45,981 nt of DNA. Source: Eubacteriales bacterium (lineage in GTDB: Bacteria; Bacillota; Clostridia; Lachnospirales; Lachnospiraceae). The stretch is from positions 1 to 45,981 of the forward strand of contig JAUNJF010000026.1 of NCBI GenBank assembly GCA_030533405.1, read 5' to 3'. The translations under genes were made by a program, and so were the position numbers. Positions 16,815-24,051 of the stretch are shown here, piece by piece. Under the pieces are notes generated by a model that was not told where the DNA came from, did not search any database, and saw nothing but the letters and a program-made list of their open reading frames with translations. Each line of letters begins with the position of its first letter. Within the stretch, counting starts at the first letter, position 1.

Positions 16815-16855
16815 CTCTCATTCCTTTCTACGAGGATGAGATCTGTACCGATTGT

Positions 16856-17032
16856 CTACTGATTTCCGTCCTTCTCATATAGAAGACTCAGAGCATCAGA
16901 AACAACCTGTGTTATGGTCTGATCATGTTTATCTGTGTAAGCCATGAGTTCCTCACGCTCTTCTTTTGTTAATCTGATTGTGATTTTCTGATCCCTCGGA
17001 TTTTCTTCCTTAGGTCTTCCTGCACGGCCCAT
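16856..17032 (-). CDS. Ribbon-helix-helix protein upstream of integrase
   Basis: A 58-codon frame too short for many gene callers, with ATG at 17032 and an excellent GGAGG site. The product begins MGRAGRPKEENPRDQ; the segment KITIRLTKEERDELMAY is a ribbon-helix-helix strand plus first helix, and TITQVVSDALSLLYE is the second helix. It lies 41 bp before the integrase start, on the same strand. Proteins of this type next to integrases often act as regulators or recombination accessory factors. Role inferred from position. Confidence 0.8.
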   Translation of the reverse strand: MGRAGRPKEENPRDQKITIRLTKEEREELMAYTDKHDQTITQVVSDALSLLYEKDGNQ

Positions 17033-17131
17033 GTGAACACCTCCTTACATGACCTAAAACCATTATAATTGTTGTCTTACATAATTGCAAGCAATTTTTG
17101 TCTGACAACATTAAGATCTCGTTTCCCCATG

Positions 17132-17362
17132 CTATCTGATTTCAAATAGCTCCAAATATTCTTCAAAAATTTTTGCATCAACAAGAACCATCTGCTTAGG
17201 TTTAAACAAACATGGCTTAAAGTGTTCATGACAATCCTTAGCAAGTCTTTCAAACTCTTTTTGGCTCATTTCATATAAAAAAGCACCCGTCTTATAACGG
17301 ATGAATCTCTTCGGCCAACCTGTCTGATTTTCCAGATTAAGAATATCAAGATATCTGCCCAT
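17132..17362 (-). CDS. DUF6462-like small protein (excisionase-like)
   Basis: A 76-residue protein: FIRYKTGAFLYEMSQKEFERLAKDC, then MVLVDAKIFEEYLELFEI. This pattern matches small winged-helix proteins (DUF6462) that occur next to integrases in clostridial mobile elements. Some resemble excisionases, which bias recombination toward excision. The ATG at 17362 has AGGGG 9 nt upstream. It lies 99 bp before the RHH gene. Family assignment is from memory of the pattern; the excisionase role is inference. Confidence 0.65.
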   Translation of the reverse strand: MGRYLDILNLENQTGWPKRFIRYKTGAFLYEMSQKEFERLAKDCHEHFKPCLFKPKQMVLVDAKIFEEYLELFEIR

Positions 17363-17703
17363 AACGCTGTACCCCTTTCTATAATAATTGGCTTATCTGC
17401 CGATGACAAAGCAGCTGCTACTGCACTCTCATCGTAAGATAAACCTGGGGATCTTTTATTAAAAAAAGTACACACAAGTGGCTGGCTCATTACACCGCCC
17501 ACATCGGTCTTGCACCGTCTCTTCCTATTGGACCGGATTACTCCGGAAGTATCATTATCACAAACACAGATCTTCGCCCCTGCTAATTCACAATTTCGGT
17601 TAATGTCTACCGCTCCTAACCTTAACTTCAATATGACTAATTCATATTCCTTCGCATTCACTTCTACATATATAAAAGCAGATTCATCTTCGCGCATCAC
17701 CAA
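17266..17703 (-). other. Doubtful 145-codon frame in a 515-bp region without a clear gene
   Basis: Between the DUF6462-like gene and the XRE gene, a minus-strand frame runs from an ATG at 17703 with a GGGAG upstream and continues through the first 97 bp of the DUF6462 gene in another frame. The N-terminal part (FIYVEVNAKEYELVILKLR) looks protein-like; the rest (many Cys, Arg and Ser) does not resemble a known family. The DNA here is richer in G and C than its neighbours. It may be a small real gene, a frameshifted relic or chance. 17704-17877 shows nothing definite. Confidence 0.25.
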
Positions 17704-17877
17704 TCAGGCTCCCTGCATTCTCACGTTCCTGCATGTACAAACCAATATTCAATTTTCAAGGTACACTTTCTGATTTCTCAGACATTGGATAAAATAATGT
17801 GACTCACCTAAATCGTCAGTCAGTAAAATGCACAACACAAACTGTTAAAGAGTTATGCACTTTATTTGAATGACGAT

Positions 17878-18270
17878 CTATTTTTGTAATGACATCATTA
17901 GTTCCTGCAATCCCTGTTGAATTTCAATCATATAATCAATTCTTTCTTCTTCCGGAATGATTAATAACTCTCTCATCTGTTTGGAAATACTTGCAGCACA
18001 ATTTCGGATCATTTTCTCCTGCGTTGGCGTATCGTCCCAAAAGATTCCATTTTCTTCATTTCCATAGAATATATAGTCCATGCGGAGATTCCATTTTCTA
18101 CAAAGTTTTATCAAATACTCCTCTGCTATTGGTCTTCGTCCATGCACCATATCACGATATGAAGAAACCTCCACACCTAAAATAGATGCAACATCTTTAT
18201 CTATATATCCCAGCATTCTTTGGGCACATCTTATTCGTAATCCAATTTCTTCATAATCGTGTTTATCCAT
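17878..18270 (-). CDS. XRE-family regulator
   Basis: A 130-residue protein with one Cro/CI-type helix-turn-helix in its first half: IGLRIRCAQRMLGYIDKDVASIL, then VEVSSYRDMVHGRRPIAEEYL, followed by a helical tail. The start at 18270 is preferred because GGAGG lies about 11 nt upstream; an ATG 9 nt earlier is only 2 nt from that site. It is in the regulatory section of the mobilizable element, opposite the conjugation genes, and is a candidate repressor of integration or transfer genes. Confidence 0.85.
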   Translation of the reverse strand: MDKHDYEEIGLRIRCAQRMLGYIDKDVASILGVEVSSYRDMVHGRRPIAEEYLIKLCRKWNLRMDYIFYGNEENGIFWDDTPTQEKMIRNCAASISKQMRELLIIPEEERIDYMIEIQQGLQELMMSLQK

Positions 18271-18377
18271 ATTCTTCATCACCTCCTTGATTGTACCAAC
18301 AAACACGCTCATATCTGGTCTGTCAGCTACCTCTTAAAAGTGTGGTTATTTCACTTATTACCCTTAAAGGGAATAGC

Positions 18378-18416
18378 AAAAAAATAGAGTACCCAGATGT
18401 TATTCCTGGATACTCT
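18378..18416 (-). terminator. Rho-independent terminator
   Basis: On the minus strand AGAGTATCCAG pairs with CTGGGTACTCT (one G-U pair) around a 9-nt loop and is followed by ATTTTTTT. It lies between the candidate small RNA and the XRE gene and acts as a second stop for transcription coming from the right. Confidence 0.75.
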
Positions 18417-18480
18417 ATCATTACTTCTATCATTATTCTTATAACTACCTTAATAGTAAACACCACCCTATTTTATATAA

Positions 18481-18634
18481 TAAAAAAGCCAACCAAGTAT
18501 GGAAATTTCCATACCTAGTTGGCTCTGCGTCATTGCGTCTGGCTCTGCAATATAAAAGTGGACAACCCAAAATGCTGCCCACTGGTTCTGCGTCTATGAT
18601 GAAAATCCATCTGCGTCTGACTCTCTTTATATCT
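18481..18634 (-). ncRNA. Candidate small structured RNA (about 155 nt) with repeated GACGCAGA motif
   Basis: The unit has a near-consensus promoter (18641-18669), a strong terminator with an 18-bp stem (18488-18523) followed by TTTTTTATT, and no convincing reading frame. Within the RNA, GACGCAGA occurs three times exactly (18610-18617, 18587-18594, 18524-18531) and once partly (18534-18539). The copies fall between predicted hairpins: GATG/CATC, GTGGGCA/TGTCCAC and the terminator stem. Regular single-stranded repeats between hairpins suggest a protein- or RNA-binding regulatory RNA. I know of no family with this layout. Located between the XRE gene and the oriT-like region. Confidence 0.5.
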
Positions 18635-18640
18635 ATATTC

Positions 18641-18669
18641 ATTATATGTTCTGACACCAGATATCGCAA
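18641..18669 (-). promoter_or_regulatory. Promoter of the candidate small RNA
   Basis: On the minus strand TTGCGA (18664-18669) and TATAAT (18641-18646) are 17 bp apart. The predicted start near 18634 lies just before the first GACGCAGA motif. Confidence 0.6.
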
Positions 18670-18748
18670 TTCCACAATAAGGGAACACCTTGACGATACC
18701 TCTCTTTTTCCATAATATAATCTTGGATAAAATAAACTGCTCAGAAAA

Positions 18749-18790
18749 CTGTTATAGGACAATTTATGTCTTATAGCAGCTTTTTTTATT
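18749..18790 (+). terminator. Plus-strand rho-independent terminator
   Basis: CTGTTATAGGACA pairs with TGTCTTATAGCAG (two G-U pairs) around a short loop and is followed by CTTTTTTTATTT. No plus-strand gene precedes it, so it may end an untranslated transcript. Confidence 0.65.
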
Positions 18791-18845
18791 TGGTCCTGAA
18801 AAGGACATAAGCATTCAAAGATGCTCACCTAAGTTCGCTGAATGC

Positions 18846-19004
18846 GCAAATCTACCGAAGTAGATTTGCAAAGGAATAGCAAGCACTGCCTGTGGTCCCC
18901 CACAGGCTAGATTTCGCAGCTATATATAATAAGAAGAAACTGCTTCAATCTGCTTGCTGGGGATATCCCCCGACCCCTTATAAAAAAACGTGCCAGATAT
19001 GGCA
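18846..19004. other. oriT: Candidate origin of transfer (oriT) region
   Basis: The stretch just before mobC carries four inverted repeats in 160 bp: a perfect 10-bp stem with CGAA loop (18846-18869), a perfect 8-bp stem GCCTGTGG/CCACAGGC (18888-18907), a 12-bp palindrome GGGGATATCCCC (18959-18970) followed by a C-rich run, and TGCCA/TGGCA (18991-19004). Clustered inverted repeats upstream of a MobC-relaxase pair are typical of an oriT. The nick site cannot be assigned. Confidence 0.5.
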
Positions 19005-19053
19005 ATTTTAATCATTACACTAATCTAAATCATTAGAACAGGAGTGATATTTT

Positions 19054-19398
19054 ATGAAAAAAAACAGAACCAGAACCATAGAATTTAAGTTAAGACTTTC
19101 CGAAGATGAATCAATTATTTTAACAGAAAAATGGAAAAGATCTGGAATGAAAAGTAGAAATGCTTTTTTGCGACACCTGATAATTTATGGCTTTGTTTTT
19201 GACGTTGATTACTCAGAGCTACGAGAATATAATTCACAGCTCGCTCATATTGGAAACAACCTGAATCAGATTGCAAAACGAGCAAATGAAAATGGTTTAG
19301 CTACTAATTCTGACCTAAAAGAAGCAAAGGAGTTGATGGATAAAATATGGCATACACAAAAATCCATGCTATCAAAGCAACCATTAATAAAGCAGTAG
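19054..19398 (+). CDS. mobC: MobC-like relaxosome accessory protein
   Basis: A 114-residue protein of the bacterial mobilization MobC type: TIEFKLRLSEDE as ribbon strand, RSGMKSRNAFLRHLI as helix, then AHIGNNLNQIAKRANENG, the family's most characteristic motif. MobC binds oriT and helps the relaxase open the DNA. AGGAG lies upstream of the ATG. It overlaps the relaxase gene by 52 bp and lies directly after the oriT-like hairpins, which fits a mobilization operon read on the plus strand. Confidence 0.92.
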   Translation: MKKNRTRTIEFKLRLSEDESIILTEKWKRSGMKSRNAFLRHLIIYGFVFDVDYSELREYNSQLAHIGNNLNQIAKRANENGLATNSDLKEAKELMDKIWHTQKSMLSKQPLIKQ

Positions 19399-20846
19399 CA
19401 TATATATGTAATCCAGACAAAACTGATGAAAAAATCCTCATAGATTCATTTGGTACAGGACCAGAAACTGCTTCCTTTGACTTTAAAGCCACATTATCAA
19501 AAACGAGTGCATCCGACCCCAATCTAGGATTTCATTTAATACAATCATTTGCTCCAGGAGAGGTATCCTATGATGAAGCTCACGCAATCGGAATTGAACT
19601 TGCAGATAGACTTCTTGAAAATAAATATTCCTATGTGATTGCAACACATATTGATCATGATCATATACATAATCACATCATTTTTTGTGCTGCAGATAAC
19701 ATTGAGCATAAAAAATATCATGATTGTAAGTCTAGTTATTACCATATTCGTCAGCTATCGGACCAACTTTGTTCTGAACATAATCTCTCTGTTATTCAGC
19801 CTTCAAATAAAAGAGGTATGAAATATAACGAATGGGCCGAGAATAAAAATAACAACTCGCTGAAATCACAGTTAAAACGAGATATTGACGAATGTATAAA
19901 ACTATCCCAAAGCTACAACACTTTCCTTGAACTAATCATTGCAAAAGGTTATGAAATAAAAGGTTCCGAAACTGGTTTAGATGCTCCAAAATATATCGCA
20001 TTCCGACCACCTGAAAGCAAACAATTCATACGTGGTTCTGAGCGTTCTCTTGGACAAGAATATACCAAAGAAAATATACAAAAAAGGATTAAGGAACAAC
20101 TTGAAAATAGTAAAAAGAAAGTCCCATTTCCTAAAAAAGATATTCTTAGTTCAGAAATAAAAACGCCTGAAGAACTATTAAAAAGAAAGCCAAAAGATCC
20201 TTTACGTGGTACTCGAAAAACACTAATTGATACAACAAAAGATGATATACAAGGTTCTACTGGATTACTAAGATGGGCCAATATTCAAAACCTAAAGATT
20301 GCCGCTCACGCATATGCTGTTGCTGAAGATATCAGTACTATAGAAAATCAACTAGCAGAAAAAGAAGCTGTTGCCAAAACTGCCCGCCATTCGCTTGTAG
20401 CCCTTGAAAAAAAGATGAAGCCGTCTGCTGAAATTTTACATTATGCAGAGATTTATACTACAAATCTTAGGTACCATAATGCTATGCTGCGTTCAAAAGA
20501 CCCTGACAGATATTATAGAGAACATGCTACTGAAATAAATCTATTTAATGCTGCAGAGCATGTGCTTAACTCGACTTATAATATTAATCCTAATAATATG
20601 AATTTACACCATATGCAGGATTCATTTTCGCTTATGGAAGAGAAAAAGAAATACCTCTCTTCAACTTACAAAACTGCTGAAAAAGAGGTTACTGAGCTCC
20701 GCTTACAACTATCAAATCTCCAAAAATATCTAAAAAATAGCAACATTGAGTCCGCCCAATATCATAATCAAGAAGAACATCGTGACACAGAACCCGAACC
20801 AGAATCTCTCAACCAAGCTAATTTCAAAAATAAACCTCATATATAA
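19347..20846 (+). CDS. Relaxase / mobilization nuclease (MOBP-type)
   Basis: A 499-residue protein with a relaxase domain in its first half. The three-histidine metal motif is THIDHDHIHNHIIF (about residues 100-113). The upstream catalytic tyrosine is probably in the KAVAYICN segment near residue 18. ELADRLLENKYSYVIATH precedes the His motif, as in MobA/VirD2 proteins. The C-terminal half is helical and charged. It nicks oriT and pilots the strand into a recipient, using another element's transfer machinery, since no conjugation-channel genes are seen here. It is followed by a terminator. Confidence 0.95.
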   Translation: MAYTKIHAIKATINKAVAYICNPDKTDEKILIDSFGTGPETASFDFKATLSKTSASDPNLGFHLIQSFAPGEVSYDEAHAIGIELADRLLENKYSYVIATHIDHDHIHNHIIFCAADNIEHKKYHDCKSSYYHIRQLSDQLCSEHNLSVIQPSNKRGMKYNEWAENKNNNSLKSQLKRDIDECIKLSQSYNTFLELIIAKGYEIKGSETGLDAPKYIAFRPPESKQFIRGSERSLGQEYTKENIQKRIKEQLENSKKKVPFPKKDILSSEIKTPEELLKRKPKDPLRGTRKTLIDTTKDDIQGSTGLLRWANIQNLKIAAHAYAVAEDISTIENQLAEKEAVAKTARHSLVALEKKMKPSAEILHYAEIYTTNLRYHNAMLRSKDPDRYYREHATEINLFNAAEHVLNSTYNINPNNMNLHHMQDSFSLMEEKKKYLSSTYKTAEKEVTELRLQLSNLQKYLKNSNIESAQYHNQEEHRDTEPEPESLNQANFKNKPHI

Positions 20847-20848
20847 AA

Positions 20849-20878
20849 ACAAGGACAGTTAACATACTGTCCTTACCT
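20849..20878 (+). terminator. Rho-independent terminator after relaxase
   Basis: AAGGACAG and CTGTCCTT form a perfect 8-bp stem around an 8-nt loop, followed by ACCTTTT. It ends the mobC-relaxase operon and faces the converging cargo operon. Confidence 0.8.
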
Positions 20879-20891
20879 TTTAGATAGATTT

Positions 20892-21632
20892 TCAAATATT
20901 AATATTATTTAGTCTCTTTTTTATTTCTGTCAGTTTAGCTTGCACCCTATTTTTATCATTCTCGTCTAAGGCAAGATTCATTATTTGCGAAAACATAAAG
21001 TTCCATAAATCTATCATCACAGCAGTAATATTATGAACTCGATAGACATCCACCCCATAAACATTTTTTGAAGACTTTATATTATTACTATTTGAACATA
21101 ACTTTTCCGTAATTACGCTAGCTGTTTCTAGGTAATGCACTGACTCTAAAAAATACAATGTTTTCTCATCACCATTGGTAGTTGACCCAAACATATTTTT
21201 GTATTCTATAGAAACAATTATACTATCGCAAGCAATGTTATCAAATTCCTTTATATAATCTATAGTATCAATACCCTCAGGACCTCTATTTCTTTTCCTT
21301 CTTTTTATACTAATCAATATTTTATTTATCTGCACCGATATAACCAGCAATATAATAAAACTTAAAATAGCTGCTATAATACTAAGCACAGAAGCAGATA
21401 ACGATTTTTGAAAAATGCTATGATATAGAAATTGAAGAAAATCTTTCAATGATTCAAAAGTTGCCTGAGTGAAAAACAAAGCTGCAAGTGAAGACGCAAC
21501 AGCCGAAAAACATTCGTCAAAAAACATGATTCGTTGTTCATCAGTATTTTCTTTTATATCTGCACAAATCATCAATAAATCTTTATTGATTCTGTATCTT
21601 AATCTCTCGATATTTTTATATGAATCAATCAT
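20892..21632 (-). CDS. Uncharacterised membrane protein, second gene of a two-gene cargo
   Basis: I do not recognise the family. The 246-residue product has a soluble N-terminus, a weakly hydrophobic stretch near residues 47-60, one clear membrane segment (VLSIIAAILSFIILLVISV, about residues 81-99), a basic patch KRRKRNRG and a soluble C-terminal domain of about 130 residues. It starts 1 bp after the stop of its partner gene, so the two are co-translated. A membrane protein paired with a soluble partner as cargo of a mobile element is a common layout for toxin-immunity or anti-phage pairs, but nothing in the sequence proves it. Confidence 0.75.
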   Translation of the reverse strand: MIDSYKNIERLRYRINKDLLMICADIKENTDEQRIMFFDECFSAVASSLAALFFTQATFESLKDFLQFLYHSIFQKSLSASVLSIIAAILSFIILLVISVQINKILISIKRRKRNRGPEGIDTIDYIKEFDNIACDSIIVSIEYKNMFGSTTNGDEKTLYFLESVHYLETASVITEKLCSNSNNIKSSKNVYGVDVYRVHNITAVMIDLWNFMFSQIMNLALDENDKNRVQAKLTEIKKRLNNINI

Positions 21633-21633
21633 T

Positions 21634-22185
21634 TTAAACCCGCTTTCCTAAAGTACAATCTTCTGAACATAAATCATTAAGTAAGTCTCTTCTAATGTCG
21701 CGCAAATCCTCTCTATCATTTAATAAATTATGAGTATATTTATATTCATACTGACTACTTTGTATACCGTAAAATACATCTCGTCTGACTTGACCATATA
21801 TATTCATAATCTCAGGTGGAATAGATACTACCGGATTATTTCTATAGCCATCAAATATTTCAAAAATTGCTCTAAAAATATAATCACTCGCATAAGGAAT
21901 CTTTATACTAGATGCATATTCTCCTCCTTTCGCTCTAATAAGTGCAGCTACTTGTCTCTTAGAAATAATATATTTCCTACTTCCAGCAAAAGTTCTTGCT
22001 TTTTTCAAAATAGCACGAAAGGCATTTCCATCATTGTTTGAACAATTACCCGGTGAATTCCTACCAATGAATTCATATAAGCATTTTAAATTAGCTAGCA
22101 TCGGACCTGAAAGTATACCTTCATCCAATGCTAAATCTACATATCTCTCATTAAATGGAATTTCTTTAATTTTAACATGTGACAT
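21634..22185 (-). CDS. Uncharacterised soluble protein, first gene of a two-gene cargo
   Basis: An unrecognised 183-residue protein. Distinct segments are EIPFNERYVDLALDEGILSG, then a Gly/Asn-rich turn (SPGNCSNNDGNAF) and KYIISKRQVAALIRAKGG, which might be a DNA-binding helix pair. The ATG at 22185 is chosen for the GGAG site 9 nt upstream; an earlier ATG at 22221 has none. It is translated with the membrane protein gene that begins 1 bp after its stop. No membrane segment is present. It may sense a signal and control the membrane partner; this is speculation from layout only. Confidence 0.75.
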   Translation of the reverse strand: MSHVKIKEIPFNERYVDLALDEGILSGPMLANLKCLYEFIGRNSPGNCSNNDGNAFRAILKKARTFAGSRKYIISKRQVAALIRAKGGEYASSIKIPYASDYIFRAIFEIFDGYRNNPVVSIPPEIMNIYGQVRRDVFYGIQSSQYEYKYTHNLLNDREDLRDIRRDLLNDLCSEDCTLGKRV

Positions 22186-22417
22186 ACTTTTTATCTCCTT
22201 TGTAACTTTATTTATGTACATAATTGTATCCTACATCCAGAATATCTTATATCTATACATATGTAGAGAAACTAATGTAATATTTATCAGTTCTATCACA
22301 TTCTGACACATTTACATTTAAATAACCACATCATGTCATTGCTATGAAAAAACTAATACAGCATCTGCTACATTACCATATCCACTATGCTTTACAAAAC
22401 GAAAAATTGTCATTTAA

Positions 22418-22756
22418 TTATTTCTTACTCATGTCTGCAATTGCTCTTGCATATCCCAAAACAGAGGCTCTCTGTTCCGAATTTAGCGTTCTCTGAATTT
22501 CTATTAGTTCTCGTTCTTGTGTTGTATATTCAACATGTGGTTCAAATTCTTTTTCTGGCGAAAAAAAATCCTTTACGGATATTCCAAATCCATCACATAT
22601 CATTTGTAAAATATCAACTCCCGGAACAGATTCACCTGCTATTGTCTTGTATAATGTAGTCTTTGCTACCCCACTTTGCTTCATTAATTCGTAGCGGCTC
22701 CAGTCCTTTTGTACCATCAACTGCTTGATTCTCTCTGGTATATCTGCAGTAGTCAT
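22418..22756 (-). CDS. XRE-family regulator
   Basis: A 112-residue protein with a typical N-terminal XRE helix-turn-helix: IPERIKQLMVQKDWSRYELM, KQSGVAKTTLYKTIAG, then DILQMICDGFGISVKDFF. The C-terminal tail (ERELIEIQRTLNSEQRASVL) is helical and common in this family. The ATG at 22756 has GGAGG 9 nt upstream; the frame extends further up without a good site. It is about 230 bp before the cargo pair in the same direction and may repress it. Residues between suggest no further gene in 22186-22417. Confidence 0.88.
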   Translation of the reverse strand: MTTADIPERIKQLMVQKDWSRYELMKQSGVAKTTLYKTIAGESVPGVDILQMICDGFGISVKDFFSPEKEFEPHVEYTTQERELIEIQRTLNSEQRASVLGYARAIADMSKK

Positions 22757-22857
22757 CACAACATACCTCCCTTCTAAGGGAACATTTCGTATGTCATAAT
22801 TGTAAAATATACCATAATTTGGCAAAACGACTTATTTAGGTAACATAAACTATTCCA

Positions 22858-23040
22858 TTATTCGGTAATATCATTTATTTCCAGTTTACCTTTTTTTACA
22901 TTTATAACGGTCTCTCTTTTACATTTTGGGCAGAACAAAGGCAGTTTTAAAATCTCTGTATCTGAATAAATCTTAATTCTTGTTTTGTTATTACAAACCG
23001 GACACAAAATCCAATCTGCAGAATTATTTCCTTCTCTCAT
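22858..23040 (-). CDS. Cysteine-rich KTR protein
   Basis: A 60-residue protein with two zinc-knuckle pairs: WILCPVCNNKTRIKIYSDTE, then LPLFCPKCKRETVINVKKGK. This matches the Cys-rich KTR family, small proteins widely carried by Tn916-like and other integrative elements of Firmicutes. Function is unknown; the four cysteines probably bind zinc. There is no strong ribosome site. It probably marks the right part of the mobilizable element, though the actual right boundary was not found. Confidence 0.85.
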   Translation of the reverse strand: MREGNNSADWILCPVCNNKTRIKIYSDTEILKLPLFCPKCKRETVINVKKGKLEINDITE

Positions 23041-23179
23041 GTAACATGATAGTAGAATTATGACATTAGCATTTTTGCAAATACTTACTAAATTTTGAAT
23101 TTTTCTACTATATCCTCCTCTTTTTCATAGTAGTATCGAAAATAATAACCACTTATACAACAATACTTAGGAAAAAGAA

Positions 23180-23222
23180 ATGAGCAGCAACAACGGTGCT
23201 ATTTTACCAATGCAGCTGCTCA
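23180..23222 (-). terminator. Terminator after agrB
   Basis: On the minus strand GAGCAGC and GCTGCTC pair across a 26-nt interval and are followed by ATTTCTTTTT. It overlaps the last codon of agrB. The long loop makes it a weaker prediction. The stretch 23041-23179 shows no gene. Confidence 0.55.
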
Positions 23223-23813
23223 TCTTTTGCGACGCTTTTTCCATATTAATTTTGCTTTATTAGAAACCTCTACTAATTTTGAAATCATTATTGCAGTAAA
23301 TGTATATACACAAATATTCTGTATTGTCTTACTACTGATGAAATAAGCTATAACAGAAGCAATTCCCCAGAAAGATAATACTATATAGGCTCCCTTGTTG
23401 CTTTCACGTATCTCAGGTTCTAGACAATTGCAAAATCTGTTATCCAGTAAACACAGGTACCCAATCACAGTGATTACAATTATGCCCAACACTATAGTAC
23501 TTTTACCATCGATAATAGTACATTTACTCAACAACAATACGATCATATAAACCAAGTAAGATACAGTAAAACAATTACCATACTTTTTTAGATGGACTCC
23601 GCCAACATAAGATCTCGTTGTTATGAATATAGCCATAAATATTAACGCTTCCTTAACAAGATTCATGCATACTGCGGTCAACATGCTTACCAAAAACCAT
23701 AATGTCATTTCGAACCCAGAAATCAAGCCATATTTATATATATCGTATTCTTCTTTTGATAGTTCCTTCTCTTTACCAATAAAGCGTATTATATGCTGTA
23801 CAAGGTTTTCCAT
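23220..23813 (-). CDS. agrB: AgrB-family peptide-processing membrane protease
   Basis: A 197-residue membrane protein with five or six hydrophobic segments. The AgrB catalytic region is present: TRSYVGGVHLKKYGNCFTVS, with the conserved His in GGVH and Cys in GNCFTVS. AgrB is a cysteine endopeptidase that trims the AgrD precursor and helps form the thiolactone ring. The ATG follows the agrD stop without a gap. It is the last gene of the agr-type cassette and is followed by a terminator. Confidence 0.95.
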   Translation of the reverse strand: MENLVQHIIRFIGKEKELSKEEYDIYKYGLISGFEMTLWFLVSMLTAVCMNLVKEALIFMAIFITTRSYVGGVHLKKYGNCFTVSYLVYMIVLLLSKCTIIDGKSTIVLGIIVITVIGYLCLLDNRFCNCLEPEIRESNKGAYIVLSFWGIASVIAYFISSKTIQNICVYTFTAIMISKLVEVSNKAKLIWKKRRKR

Positions 23814-23960
23814 TTACTTCTTCTTTAATTTTTTTAATGCTTCTGGTTTATCTAAGTCATGATAAATACACATGCATCTAGAATTCGCAGCTACTACACT
23901 GAACATCAATGCATAAGAACATATGATTTTTACCAAATTTGTCTTTAGAAAATTCTTCAT
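23814..23960 (-). CDS. agrD: AgrD-like cyclic-lactone autoinducer precursor
   Basis: A 48-residue peptide with ATG at 23960 and a GGGG-AG ribosome site just upstream. It begins with an amphipathic, hydrophobic leader (MKNFLKTNLVKII, then SYALMFSVV), continues with the core region ANSRCMCIYHDLDKPE and ends in a basic tail LKKLKKK, the standard AgrD plan. By analogy, the ring would be Cys-Met-Cys-Ile-Tyr, with cleavage after Tyr. A second Cys inside the ring is unusual. The gene abuts agrB directly. Function is well supported by position and architecture; exact ring is inference. Confidence 0.9.
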   Translation of the reverse strand: MKNFLKTNLVKIICSYALMFSVVAANSRCMCIYHDLDKPEALKKLKKK

Positions 23961-24051
23961 AGTCTTTTCTCCCCTCATTTTTTATTTAAGTGTACCGCTT
24001 AATATCAGTATTTCATTCACTATGTAATAATTACGAGGTTATTCGTATTTT

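Noticed and set aside
18445-18828. A 127-codon minus-strand frame
   Set aside because: It covers the promoter, the repeated motifs and the terminator of the candidate small RNA, has no ribosome site, and its product shows no domain-like pattern.
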